Positions 6,904 through 16,100 of a stretch of DNA of 64,000 nt are shown in pieces. Within the stretch, counting starts at the first letter, position 1. Each line of letters opens with the position of its first letter. The notes beneath the pieces are model-generated. The model saw only the letters and a list, made by a program, of their open reading frames with translations. It searched no databases and was not told the DNA's origin. The DNA is from Planctomycetaceae bacterium (GTDB lineage Bacteria; Planctomycetota; Planctomycetia; Planctomycetales; Planctomycetaceae). The position numbers were made by a program, and so were the translations under genes. The stretch is from NCBI GenBank assembly GCA_041398785.1, contig JAWKUA010000016.1, positions 119,466 to 183,465 of the forward strand, in the 5' to 3' direction.

Positions 6904-9786
6904 ATGGCATCGCCCACCAGCCAATCCGCGGCGGCTCCTGCGTTCCTGGATTCTCCCGGCGAGACTTCACCGAAAGCATCGGAGCTGTCGGCGTTAAGTG
7001 CTCAGAGCCTGGAGTTTCTTGAAGCCAGCTATGCCAGCTATCTGCGTGACCGGAATTCCGTTTCTCCCGATTGGCGCGAATATTTCGACGACATCAGTTC
7101 CGGAAACGAACAGGTCACGCCGGAAGTCCTGCAGGCTCCGTTCAGCCACGAGAGCATCTTCCACCGGCGCTCGGACGGCGGCACCGGCGGCGGAGCGTCC
7201 AAGACAGCGGCCATGCAGGAGCGGCTCGACCAGTTGATTCGCAACTATCGAGTCCGCGGGCACATTATCGCTCAGATCGATCCACTGCACGGTTCACGGC
7301 CTCGTCCGGCCGAACTGGATCCCGCGTTTTACGGCTTCACCGATGCCGATCTGGATCTGGAGTTTTCCACGCAGTGGTTCGGCGGGCCGGAATGCCGCAC
7401 GCTGCGGTCCATGATTTCCTGGCTGCAGACGACTTACTGCCGTTCGATCGGTGTGCAGTTCATGCACATCGACAGCCTGCAGGTGCGAGCGTGGCTGCAG
7501 GAACGAATGGAACGCACGGCCAACCGGCTGCGATTATCGCGTGACGAGCAGTTGCGGATCCTGACGCGGCTCAGCGACGCCGTCACGTTTGAAGAATTTG
7601 TGCAGAAGAAATACGTCGGCGCAAAAAGCTTCTCGCTGGAAGGCGCGGAGAGCCTGATTCCGCTGCTGGACATGTCGATTGAACGGGCCAGCAGCCAGGG
7701 AATTGACCTGATTGTCATGGGCATGGCTCACCGCGGTCGACTGAACGTTCTGGCCAACATCATGGGCAAGCGTCCCAGCCGCATCTTTCGTGAGTTCGAA
7801 GATCGTGATCCCGAACGCAACATGGGCCGCGGCGACGTCAAGTATCACCTTGGCTACAGCTCCGACTGGAAGGCCAGCACAGGCAGGCAGGTTCATCTGA
7901 CCCTGTGCTTTAATCCCAGCCACCTGGAATTCGTCAATCCGGTTGCGCTGGGACGCCTGCGAGCCAAGCAGGATCATCGCGGCGACTACGACCGGCTGCG
8001 AAGCTGCGTCATTCTGATCCACGGCGACGCCGCATTCGCCGGAGAAGGCGTCGTTCAGGAATCGCTGAATCTCAGCGAACTGCCCGGCTACCGCACAGGC
8101 GGCACGATTCACATCATCGTGAACAACCAGATCGGCTTCACGACTTCGCCGTCAGAAGGACGCTCGACAACGTATGCCACAGACGTCGCGAGAATGCTGC
8201 AGATTCCGATCTTTCACGTGAACGGCGAAGACCCGGAAGCTGTTGCTCAGGTTGTCGAACTGGCGATGGATTTCCGCGCGCGATTTCATCGGGACGTCGT
8301 CATCGACATGTACTGCTTCCGGCGACGCGGGCACAACGAAGGCGACGAACCCGCGTTTACTCAACCGACGATGTACAACAAGATCCGCCAGCGCGCATCC
8401 GTCTTTGAAAGCTACCTGGAATCACTGCTGAAATTGCGCGGCGTCACGCGCGAAGAAGCCGACGAGATTCTGAAACACCGGACGCAGGTGCTGGAAGACG
8501 AACTTCTGGAAGCTCGCAAAGATCAGTTCACCTTTCTGACTGACAGCGGAGGCGGCACGTGGAAAGAATACTTCGGCGGGCCGTACTCAAAGGCCGAATC
8601 CGTCGAGACCGCTGTTCCCGCCGACGAAGTCCAGCGCATTATGCGCGTGCTGAACACGCCTCCGGGGGATTTCCGGCCGCATCCGCGAATTCAGCGGATC
8701 CTGAATCAGCGGCTGGAAATGGGCGACGGCGCGACTTCGTACGACTGGGGCGCCGCGGAAATGCTGGCTCTGGGAACGATTGTGTCGGAAGGCCGGCAGT
8801 TGCGGTTTAGCGGCCAGGATGTTCGACGCGGAACCTTCAGCCACCGGCACGCCGCGCTGTTCGACAGCGAAGACGGGCACGTCTGGATCGGCCTGCAGGA
8901 CCTGGCGCAACGTCCGGAACTTGTCGAAATCCACAACAGCCCGCTGTCGGAAATCGGGGTGCTCGGCTTCGAATACGGCTACAGCCTGGACCGGCCCGGC
9001 GGACTTGTGATCTGGGAAGCGCAGTTCGGCGACTTCGTCAACGCCGCGCAGGTCATCGTCGACCAGTTCATTTCCAGTACAGAAGACAAGTGGGGACGAC
9101 TCAGCGGTCTGGTGATGCTGCTGCCTCATGGTTTTGAAGGGCAGGGCCCCGAACATTCCAGCGCACGGCTGGAACGTTTTCTGTCGCTGGCCGCCGAAGA
9201 CAACATGCTGGTCACAAATCCAACGACGCCCGCTCAGTACTTTCACATGCTTCGACGGCACACGCTGCGAAAATGGAAGAAGCCACTGGTCGTGATGACT
9301 CCCAAAAGTCTGCTGCGCCATAAGGAAGCCGTGTCGCCGATCGAACATTTCACGCGCGGTGAGTTTCAGGAAATCATTACGGATTCCGCGATCGCTCCCG
9401 GCGACGCCACGCGGGTCCTGCTGTGTACCGGCAAGATCTACTACGAACTGCTGGCCGAGCGGGAAGCCAAATCCCGCACCGATGTCGCCATTATCCGTAT
9501 CGAACAACTGTATCCGCTGCCGCGTGATCTGCTGCACACGACCCTGGCGGCGTATGCCGGCACGACTGCCGTGTTCTGGGTCCAGGAAGAGCCCGCCAAC
9601 ATGGGAGCCTGGCCGTACATGCGGTTGCAACTGGGCGATCGCCTGTTCGATCAGTTCGCGTTCTCCGGAATCTCACGGCCGGAATCCGCCAGTCCCGCGA
9701 CGGGTTCGGCCAGAAGTCACAAGATTGAACAACAAGCCATTCTGGACGAAGCTCTGGGAATGGACGTCTGCACGCTGGCCCGATAA
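6904..9786 (+). CDS. sucA: 2-oxoglutarate dehydrogenase E1 component
   Basis: Thiamine-diphosphate-dependent E1 subunit of the 2-oxoglutarate dehydrogenase complex (TCA cycle, cytoplasm), which decarboxylates 2-oxoglutarate and passes the succinyl group to the lipoyl E2. The 960-aa length is typical. The N-terminal E2-binding helix (LEASYASYLRDRNSVSPDW) is present. Family landmarks are easy to see: MAHRGRLNVLANI, HLGYSSDWK, GDAAFAGEGVVQESLNLSE (cofactor region), NNQIGFTTSP and RRRGHNEGDEP. The C-terminal transketolase-like part includes SHRHA, GFEYGYSLD and PHGFEGQGPEHSSARLER. The ATG at 6904 fits the family N-terminus. The E2 gene (sucB) is not adjacent, so subunits of the complex are encoded at separate loci. 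A small membrane-protein gene follows after 66 bases. Confidence 0.96.
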   Translation: MASPTSQSAAAPAFLDSPGETSPKASELSALSAQSLEFLEASYASYLRDRNSVSPDWREYFDDISSGNEQVTPEVLQAPFSHESIFHRRSDGGTGGGASKTAAMQERLDQLIRNYRVRGHIIAQIDPLHGSRPRPAELDPAFYGFTDADLDLEFSTQWFGGPECRTLRSMISWLQTTYCRSIGVQFMHIDSLQVRAWLQERMERTANRLRLSRDEQLRILTRLSDAVTFEEFVQKKYVGAKSFSLEGAESLIPLLDMSIERASSQGIDLIVMGMAHRGRLNVLANIMGKRPSRIFREFEDRDPERNMGRGDVKYHLGYSSDWKASTGRQVHLTLCFNPSHLEFVNPVALGRLRAKQDHRGDYDRLRSCVILIHGDAAFAGEGVVQESLNLSELPGYRTGGTIHIIVNNQIGFTTSPSEGRSTTYATDVARMLQIPIFHVNGEDPEAVAQVVELAMDFRARFHRDVVIDMYCFRRRGHNEGDEPAFTQPTMYNKIRQRASVFESYLESLLKLRGVTREEADEILKHRTQVLEDELLEARKDQFTFLTDSGGGTWKEYFGGPYSKAESVETAVPADEVQRIMRVLNTPPGDFRPHPRIQRILNQRLEMGDGATSYDWGAAEMLALGTIVSEGRQLRFSGQDVRRGTFSHRHAALFDSEDGHVWIGLQDLAQRPELVEIHNSPLSEIGVLGFEYGYSLDRPGGLVIWEAQFGDFVNAAQVIVDQFISSTEDKWGRLSGLVMLLPHGFEGQGPEHSSARLERFLSLAAEDNMLVTNPTTPAQYFHMLRRHTLRKWKKPLVVMTPKSLLRHKEAVSPIEHFTRGEFQEIITDSAIAPGDATRVLLCTGKIYYELLAEREAKSRTDVAIIRIEQLYPLPRDLLHTTLAAYAGTTAVFWVQEEPANMGAWPYMRLQLGDRLFDQFAFSGISRPESASPATGSARSHKIEQQAILDEALGMDVCTLAR

Positions 9787-9852
9787 CTCAGTCCCCTGAA
9801 TCCGTCCGGGCGGCTGTCGGAACATTGCATTGAACCAACACGGGAAGCGCTG

Positions 9853-10185
9853 ATGGCACCATCACCGGACACGCCGACTCCGGACGACGATAATCCTTAC
9901 GCAGCGTCAGCATCGGCGGTTCACGCAGCAAGCCAGGCCGAATCGAAATCGCCGGGTCCGCTTTCCATCGTCCTGTCCGTCGTCGCGGGCGTGCTGGTCG
10001 GGGGCTTTGTCTTCGTCACGACTTTTTTCGTGACGTGTGCCACAGCGATTCAGACTCGCTCTCTGGACAATGAGTTCGGGCTGTTTGTTATCTTCGCGGT
10101 TTCCGGCCTGGCCGCGATTGCAGCTCTGGCACTCACCATCGGACTGCTGCTGAAACTGGTGCGGCGATGGAAATCGCGACACTGA
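9853..10185 (+). CDS. Small two-helix membrane protein of unknown function
   Basis: 110 aa. The first 37 residues are polar and proline-rich (SPDTPTPDDDNPYAAS), resembling the NPY-type starts of many small planctomycete membrane proteins. Two predicted membrane helices follow: about residues 38-62 (LSIVLSVVAGVLVGGFVFV) and about 80-103 (LFVIFAVSGLAAIAALALTI), with a basic C-terminus. It lies downstream of sucA in the same direction, possibly in the same transcript. No family was recognised. Confidence 0.6.
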   Translation: MAPSPDTPTPDDDNPYAASASAVHAASQAESKSPGPLSIVLSVVAGVLVGGFVFVTTFFVTCATAIQTRSLDNEFGLFVIFAVSGLAAIAALALTIGLLLKLVRRWKSRH

Positions 10186-10219
10186 GTCCGGCAGGCAATG
10201 TGCCGTGAAGCTCGCCGGA

Positions 10220-11551
10220 TCACTTCACTTCGACATTCGCCACCGGCAGCGCGTTCAGGCCGATGCCGGAATAGTGGAAGCCCCGCCGAGCCATCTTGCG
10301 GCGATCGTACAGATTGCGGCCGTCGTAGATGACCGGTGACTTCATCTTGATTCTGATGTAGTCGAAGTCCGGATTCCGGAATTCGTTCCATTCCGTGACG
10401 ATCGCCAGCGCGTCGGCGCCGTCGCAGGCGTCGTAATGGTGTTCGCAATATGTCACGGCGTCGCCGATTTCTGCACGAACATTTTCAATCGCAACGGGAT
10501 CGCTGACCTTCACCGTCGCGCCGGCGTCCAACAGGCGGCGAATCAGCACGAGTGACGGAGCTTCTCGGATATCGTCCGTGCGCGGCTTGAAGGCCAAACC
10601 CCAGATTCCGATGGTGCGGCCGCTCAGATCGCCGTTAAAGTGCCGCGACAGTTTCTGAAACAGCACTTCCTTCTGGCGATTGTTGATTTCATCGACGCTT
10701 TGCAGAATCGTCGCGTCGACTCCGTGGCTGGCCGCGACGGAATGCAGTGCTCGAACATCCTTCGGAAAACACGAACCGCCGTAACCGACGCCTGGAAACA
10801 GGAACGAAAACCCGATCCGTTCGTCGTGGCCGATCCCCTTTCGCACTTCGTTGATGTCGGCGCCGACTTTTTCACAGATGTTTGCCATTTCGTTGATGAA
10901 GCTGATCTTTGTGGCCAGCATGCAGTTGGCGGCGTACTTGACCATTTCCGCGCTTTCGAGCCCCATCGCGATAAACGGCTTTTCCGTGCGCAGGAACGGT
11001 TTATAGAGCTCATGCAGGGCATCGGCGGCGTCCTGATCGTCGACACCGACGACGACGCGGTCCGGCTTCGTGAAGTCGTCGATCGCCGCACCTTCCTTCA
11101 GGAATTCCGGATTCGAAGCCGAATAGAACGGCGTATCCGACTTCGCCTGGATCCATTCCCGCACGCGGCGATTCGTGCCGATCGGAACAGTGCTCTTGCA
11201 AATCACAACGGCATTTCGTTTCAGGAACGGCGCCATCTGTTCGGCCGCACTCCGGACGTACTTCAGGTCGGCGGAACCGTCATCTCCCTGAGGCGTGCCG
11301 ACGCAGATAAAAATGCAGTCGGCTTCACTGATCGCGTCCTGGTAGCTGGTCGTGAAGTTCAGCCGCCCGGCGGCGCGGTTGCGTTTCACGAGTTCGGACA
11401 GGCCCGGTTCGTAGATCGGAACACCGCCGTCGTTCAGCATCTGAACCTTCCTGGCGTCGATGTCCAGGCAGATCACGTCGTTACCGCTTTCGGCGAAACA
11501 CGTTCCCGTGACGAGTCCGACATAGCCCGTGCCGATCATTGTGACATTCAT
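10220..11551 (-). CDS. ugd: UDP-glucose 6-dehydrogenase
   Basis: Oxidises UDP-glucose to UDP-glucuronate with two NAD+, feeding cell-surface polysaccharide synthesis. The protein begins MNVTMIGTGYVGLVTG, the Rossmann NAD-binding loop of this family. The catalytic-cysteine motif GYGGSCFPKDVRAL and the central helix region (LATKISFINEMANICE) are clear, and the C-terminal UDP-binding domain includes GLAFKPRTDDIREAPS. The reading frame is open 45 codons further upstream, but those residues do not match the family, so the ATG at 11551 (443 aa) is chosen. Neighbouring genes on the same strand encode a GT2 glycosyltransferase and a methyltransferase, which supports a role in glycan or glycolipid decoration. 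Confidence 0.95.
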   Translation of the reverse strand: MNVTMIGTGYVGLVTGTCFAESGNDVICLDIDARKVQMLNDGGVPIYEPGLSELVKRNRAAGRLNFTTSYQDAISEADCIFICVGTPQGDDGSADLKYVRSAAEQMAPFLKRNAVVICKSTVPIGTNRRVREWIQAKSDTPFYSASNPEFLKEGAAIDDFTKPDRVVVGVDDQDAADALHELYKPFLRTEKPFIAMGLESAEMVKYAANCMLATKISFINEMANICEKVGADINEVRKGIGHDERIGFSFLFPGVGYGGSCFPKDVRALHSVAASHGVDATILQSVDEINNRQKEVLFQKLSRHFNGDLSGRTIGIWGLAFKPRTDDIREAPSLVLIRRLLDAGATVKVSDPVAIENVRAEIGDAVTYCEHHYDACDGADALAIVTEWNEFRNPDFDYIRIKMKSPVIYDGRNLYDRRKMARRGFHYSGIGLNALPVANVEVK

Positions 11552-12062
11552 TGATTTCGAATCCGTTTTTTCTGCCGGTGGTGGAGATTGGTTCGGGGGG
11601 ATCATGGGCCAGTCCCGCCTGTGAATCAAGCTTTTTGGAACCCGGCCGGCCGTTCGACGGCTGATTGCCGGCGCCAGCACCGCCACGTCCGGACGCAGCG
11701 TCTTCGATTATCCTCAACGGCCGCGATTTCGCTGGAAATCAGGCACCGAAGTCACACGTCACCAGCCGGCAAATCAACAATGAAAGCCGCACGGATGCTC
11801 AGGAACACGACAGCCCGGTAAAGCCTCCGGCGGCTCGGCGGTGGCTTGACCCCGGCGTGCAGCACCACGCAGGAAAAAGCTGAACGCCGCCGCGTCGCTG
11901 ATCCGGATGATTCACGTGATCAGAATTTCCTGGCGTAAGGCGTCTGGGAGACGGTGGTCATGTCGGGTCGGCGAAATGCACACTGCACGATGCGACTCCG
12001 ATCCCGTCGCTGCATTTCGACCGGATCGGAGTCCCATCGCACAGACCCGTGAATATTCCGGG
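11552..12062. other. Intergenic region between ugd and the GT2 gene
   Basis: About 510 bases with no supported gene; open frames here are antisense shadows without recognisable products. It contains the palindromic repeat listed at 11985-12040, placed just after the end of the GT2 gene. The ugd promoter should lie close to 11551, but no clear sites were seen. Confidence 0.4.
11985..12040 (-). repeat. 56-nt palindromic repeat, copy 1 (hairpin downstream of the GT2 gene)
   Basis: Read on the minus strand, this forms a long hairpin: 12039-12023 pairs with 12004-11988 over about 17 bp with one mismatch. The sequence matches 62764-62819 on the plus strand at 40 of 56 positions without gaps, including a shared CGGGATCGGAGTC and TCGTGC. 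It has no T run, so it may act in RNA processing or as an inefficient terminator, or may simply be a dispersed REP-like element. Confidence 0.55.
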
Positions 12063-13202
12063 CTAATCTACCAGACCGGCCGGGCGACGAACTCTCTGCG
12101 TGTCGTCATGGATTTGCCGAGTCTGCACCACATGCTGGATCTGTTCAAGAAGTTCCGCAAGTTGCAGGTCCGTTCCCGGAGTCGCCAGCGGTTCGACGGA
12201 ACTCACGGGGTGCGACGAAGAATGTGTGCGGCCGGGCCGGAGGTTTCTCACGTTGTCAGCGACGTAAACCGGTCGGCTGCGAACCTGGTGGTATATCCGA
12301 ATCACGTATTCCCCCAACACACTGATTCCCAGCGCGTTGAGCGATCCGAAGAACGAAGCCGTGATGATGACAGAAGCCCAGCCCGGGATCGCCAGCCCGG
12401 TTATCAGCTTGTGATAGACGACAAAAGACACGGACGCGCCGCAGACCACCGCGGACACCGCCGCGATGACGTAGAACAAAGTCAGCGGAAAAGCACTGAA
12501 CGAAAACACGGCCGTCTTCGCCAGGCGAAACAGCCCGGCCAGCGAAACGCGCGGCGTTTCGTCGTGACGAGCATCACGTTCGACGCGGACCCCCGTCTGA
12601 CGAAAGCCGATCCAGCTTCGCAGTCCGGGAAAGTAGCGGTCGCGTTCCGGCAACGCCAGCAGCACGTCCACCGCACGACGATCCAGAAGTCCGAAGTTGC
12701 CCGCGTCGGCCGGCATCGCCGTGTCGGACACGGCGTTCAGGATTCGATAGAAGCCATAGAAGAGAGACCGCTTCAGCAAAGCTTCCTTGCGATTGAACCG
12801 TTCCGCGTAGACGACATCGAACCCCTGTTCCCACTGTTCCAGAAACTTCGGGATCGCCTGAGGATTGTCCTGCAGGTCGGAATCCATCACGACGACAGCG
12901 TCGCCGGAAGCGTGCTCCAGTCCGGCCTGAACCGCTGCCTGGTGTCCGAAATTGCGTGACAAATGCACGACCGCGACTCGATCGTCGTCGAGTGCCATTT
13001 GATTCAGGATCTGCGAACTGCCGTCGGACGAACCGTCATTCACGTACACGATCTCAAACCGCCGGACGCCGTCCATGACCCGGATGATCCGGCGAGTCAG
13101 TTCGCGCAGGATTTCCGCTTCGTTGAAAACCGGAAGAACAATGGAAATCAGTGCATTTCGGGGTCGGCAGATGAAATCCGGCCCGGGCATGGGAGCAATC
13201 AT
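12063..13202 (-). CDS. GT2 membrane glycosyltransferase (DPM1/GtrB-like)
   Basis: Family-2 glycosyltransferase of 379 aa, likely transferring a sugar from a nucleotide donor to a polyprenyl-phosphate carrier. The catalytic domain spans about residues 15-240: SIVLPVFNEAEIL, VYVNDGSSDGS, VMDSDLQDNP (the DxD-type metal site) and the later LRSWIGFRQ. Two predicted membrane helices follow near residues 255-325 (LTLFYVIAAVSAVVCGASV and ASVIITASFFGSLNALG), the usual topology of GtrB/ArnC-like enzymes. The start is ATG at 13202, which overlaps the stop codon of the upstream methyltransferase gene (ATGA), so the two are translationally coupled. An earlier in-frame start would extend into that gene and is not favoured. 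Confidence 0.88.
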   Translation of the reverse strand: MIAPMPGPDFICRPRNALISIVLPVFNEAEILRELTRRIIRVMDGVRRFEIVYVNDGSSDGSSQILNQMALDDDRVAVVHLSRNFGHQAAVQAGLEHASGDAVVVMDSDLQDNPQAIPKFLEQWEQGFDVVYAERFNRKEALLKRSLFYGFYRILNAVSDTAMPADAGNFGLLDRRAVDVLLALPERDRYFPGLRSWIGFRQTGVRVERDARHDETPRVSLAGLFRLAKTAVFSFSAFPLTLFYVIAAVSAVVCGASVSFVVYHKLITGLAIPGWASVIITASFFGSLNALGISVLGEYVIRIYHQVRSRPVYVADNVRNLRPGRTHSSSHPVSSVEPLATPGTDLQLAELLEQIQHVVQTRQIHDDTQRVRRPAGLVD

Positions 13203-13924
13203 TTGCTGAGCACTCCCGCAAGAGACAATCCGGCCGGGATTCCAACAGCTTTCATGCACCAGCGTTCGGCCGCAGCAGCCGACAACAAAGCGCGATTGGT
13301 CAGCGCGGAAACTTCAGGAAAGTCCGGCTGATCTCGCCGGGGAAACAGTTTCTCCCAGCCTCGAACCGCCATCGCGGCCGGCAGAGTGAAACTGTTCCAG
13401 TGGTTCAGCCACCGCACACGAAAGCCGGCGTCCGCTGCCTGGCGACGCAATTCCCGAACGGTGTAGCGCCGAAAATGGCCGAGCTGCTCGTCCCAGCGGC
13501 TGTACAGCCACGGATAGGCCGGCACAGTGATGATCGCCGCGCCATCGTCGGCCAGCGAAGCATGGACGTACTTCAGAACCTGTGTCGGATCTTCGACGTG
13601 TTCCAGAACGTCCAGCAGGACAACTGCTCTCAGACTGTTTGGAGCGACGGGCCACGGTTGCCCCAGATCGTGAACCCGAACATCGTCAATTCCCCGGCCG
13701 CGAACATGTGCAACGGACTCCGGCATCAGGTCGAATCCGGTCACCTGATATCCCATTTCACGAAACTCCACCAGGTTGCGGCCGGAACCGATTCCGCCTT
13801 CCACCAGATGTCCGGGTGCCGGGCAGAACCGTTCAAGCAGCCGCGTTACCAGTTGCCGTTTTGCGACATGCCACCAGTAACCGTCTTCAAGATCAACAAG
13901 TTGTCTCAGATGACTGGAATCCAT
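13199..13924 (-). CDS. SAM-dependent class I methyltransferase
   Basis: Predicted methyltransferase of 241 aa. The SAM-binding glycine motif is VEGGIGSGRNL, followed by VTGFDLMPES, then the post-I region VVLLDVLEHVEDP and a conserved ITVPAYPWLYSRWDEQLGHFRRY segment. This Methyltransf_11/UbiG-like type is often found beside polyprenyl-linked glycosyltransferases. The ATG at 13924 (MDSSHLRQLVDLEDGYWWH) fits the family; the frame is open upstream but the extra residues look non-coding. Its stop overlaps the start of the GT2 gene, so the products probably act in one pathway. The acceptor is unknown. Confidence 0.83.
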   Translation of the reverse strand: MDSSHLRQLVDLEDGYWWHVAKRQLVTRLLERFCPAPGHLVEGGIGSGRNLVEFREMGYQVTGFDLMPESVAHVRGRGIDDVRVHDLGQPWPVAPNSLRAVVLLDVLEHVEDPTQVLKYVHASLADDGAAIITVPAYPWLYSRWDEQLGHFRRYTVRELRRQAADAGFRVRWLNHWNSFTLPAAMAVRGWEKLFPRRDQPDFPEVSALTNRALLSAAAAERWCMKAVGIPAGLSLAGVLSK

Positions 13925-14262
13925 GTCGGCGCCCTGCGCGAGAAATGCGAACGGTTGGGGAAAACCTATCATTCGAACGCTGCCGGCGTCGGGCGAACGA
14001 GCCTGACGGTGAGGACTTCTGCAAAACGTGACGGAAGTTTGGCGGTCAGTCGGATGATGTTGGTTTTTCGCAACACGTCGCGCAACCGATGCAGGCCGCA
14101 CGGCCGACGTGATCGGCAAAGTCCCGCGGCTGGTCTTCGATTCCGCGAAGCGAATTCGCTGCGGAGCAATCGCTGCGTCGCGCACCGGGGCAGAGTTGCC
14201 GGCGCCGACTTCGCGCGCCGAACACGTTTTCAATCTGCGAATCGCACGGAACCTCCCCGTTC
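13925..14262. other. Divergent intergenic region
   Basis: About 340 bases between the methyltransferase gene (leftward) and the membrane glycosyltransferase gene (rightward). It should carry both promoters. No sites, repeats or additional gene were recognised. Confidence 0.3.
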
Positions 14263-15885
14263 ATGCCAGCCGTCGTCAACGACAACTCCCGCCGCCGTCA
14301 GGGCTGCAATCCGCTGCCCGCGCCGGAATGCCGCGCAACTCCCGTCGCATCCGCGTCGCCGTCGGAATTGCTGCCGCCCAAAGCCGTGTGGAGCGCAGTG
14401 GTGTTGCTGCTGATCATGCTGGGGCCACTTTTCGTCTGCATGCCGCTGAATTCCGATACCGCCCTGTTCGATGTGCAGGCATCGGTAATGCTGAACGGCG
14501 GAGTCCTTTACCGCGACATTGTTGAACCGAACCTGCCGGGAATCGTGTGGCTGCACTCCGCGATTCGCTCCGTCGCGGGATGGTCATTCGAAGCGATGAA
14601 CGCCGCTGACCTGCTGATCGTCGCAGGCATTCTGTGCCTGTGCTGCGCACTACTGCGGCAGTCGAAGTTCCGTCGTCAGCCGATAGCCGCGTCACTGTTC
14701 GTGCTGCTCGCGATGCTGTTCTATCTTTCCACCAATGAGTGGTGCCATGCTCAGCGAGATACCTGGATGCTGCTTCCGGCGCTTGCAGCGGTCTGGCTGC
14801 GATCGACTTCGGCGCCCGGAAGCCGTGCGATTCGGCAAGCCGTGCTGGAGGGAATCTGCTGGGGTGCCGCGTTCTGGATCAAGCCGCACGTGGCGATTCC
14901 GGCGATCGCTGTGATCGCTGCGGATCTGTTTCGCCGTTCATCGCTGCCGTCAGCGCTGAAGGAAATTGTCGCTGTGATTGCCGGCGGAATTCTGGTCGCG
15001 CTGCCCGGCGTTGTCTGGCTGGTATCCACGGGAACCTGGCACCATTTTCAGGACATGATGCTGAACTGGAATCCGGAATATCTGGCCGCCGGCGCTTCTC
15101 GGAAAGACCTGAATCGCTGGCTGATGATGGTCGAGCGTTTTCGACCGTGGTGGATCGTTCATCTGGTCGCCATTCCTCTGGCCATCGGATCGCTCCGAGC
15201 GGGTTCCGGAACATCGAACAGTGCCGGCAAACGTTCTCAGCGATTGATGTCCGCCGCCTACATTGGCTGGTTGGCGCAGTCCTTTGGTCTGCAGCACGCA
15301 ATGGACTACATCCACGTCCCGGCGCTGTTGCTGGGAATGGTGGTGATTGCCGGCTGGAACTGGCAACTGGACGTGTCGCTGCGACGAACGGCCGTCTGCG
15401 CATTCCTGCTGCTCGCGATGCTGTCGTCACCGATGCTGCGTCCGCAACGGCTCGCAAACTGGACTCGCTGCTGGACCGAAGGCAGCACGCCGCAAATAAG
15501 AGCCAGCCTTGCGCACGGAAACTTCCCGGACTGGGAACACCTCAGCGATGTCGTGCGGTTCCTGAAGTCTCAGCACGTTCAGGACGGCCAGCTCACTTGT
15601 GCAAACGTCCACAGCGTTCATCTCTACAACGAACTGCGAATTCGCCCGGCAACTCGCTACTGGACCATGACGATTCTGCGCGAGTTGTTTCCGAGTCGAG
15701 TCGACCTCATCGACAACACCCTGCGCTGCAGCGACCAGCGTTTCTTAGTGGTAGAGGAACGCGAACAGAGTCTCGCGAGCGACGAAGTCCCGCCGTCATA
15801 CGATACCACGCTCCCCGTCGTATTCCGCTCGGGCACATACACGGTTCTTGACACACACCCGCAACGAATCGCCCACGCACGCTGA
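14263..15885 (+). CDS. Polytopic membrane glycosyltransferase-like protein (GT39/ArnT-like)
   Basis: 540 aa with about ten predicted membrane helices, starting near residue 45 (VWSAVVLLLIMLGPLFVC). The first periplasmic loop contains a DTALFDVQA segment and then VEPNLPGIVWLH, resembling the loop-1 acidic motif of GT39/PMT and ArnT-like transferases that use polyprenyl-linked sugars. Later helices include LLIVAGILCLCCALL, SLFVLLAMLFYLST and AVCAFLLLAMLS. The last 120 residues are soluble and probably periplasmic. Its position beside a GT2 enzyme, a methyltransferase and ugd suggests it uses a lipid-linked sugar made by them (inference). The family call is from topology and loop resemblance only. 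Confidence 0.65.
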   Translation: MPAVVNDNSRRRQGCNPLPAPECRATPVASASPSELLPPKAVWSAVVLLLIMLGPLFVCMPLNSDTALFDVQASVMLNGGVLYRDIVEPNLPGIVWLHSAIRSVAGWSFEAMNAADLLIVAGILCLCCALLRQSKFRRQPIAASLFVLLAMLFYLSTNEWCHAQRDTWMLLPALAAVWLRSTSAPGSRAIRQAVLEGICWGAAFWIKPHVAIPAIAVIAADLFRRSSLPSALKEIVAVIAGGILVALPGVVWLVSTGTWHHFQDMMLNWNPEYLAAGASRKDLNRWLMMVERFRPWWIVHLVAIPLAIGSLRAGSGTSNSAGKRSQRLMSAAYIGWLAQSFGLQHAMDYIHVPALLLGMVVIAGWNWQLDVSLRRTAVCAFLLLAMLSSPMLRPQRLANWTRCWTEGSTPQIRASLAHGNFPDWEHLSDVVRFLKSQHVQDGQLTCANVHSVHLYNELRIRPATRYWTMTILRELFPSRVDLIDNTLRCSDQRFLVVEEREQSLASDEVPPSYDTTLPVVFRSGTYTVLDTHPQRIAHAR

Positions 15886-16100
15886 CAATCGGGACTGCCT
15901 CCACGCAAAGGCGAGCTGCGCGACGTCAGTCCGCAATCAGCACCGCCGAACGCGGACGATGCAATCGAACACAGCGAAAGCGGACTCACGTCGCGCTGCT
16001 CGCTGAAACTCGGGTCTGTTTGTCTCCACAACCGGTCGGTTGAAAAAGGCGTCCGGAACGCTCCTGCGGCTTGCCGGAAACTCGACACCTGCCGATCGCC

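Noticed and set aside
11907..12959. 350-codon plus-strand frame over the GT2 gene
   Set aside because: The minus strand carries unmistakable GT2 motifs and coupling to a methyltransferase.
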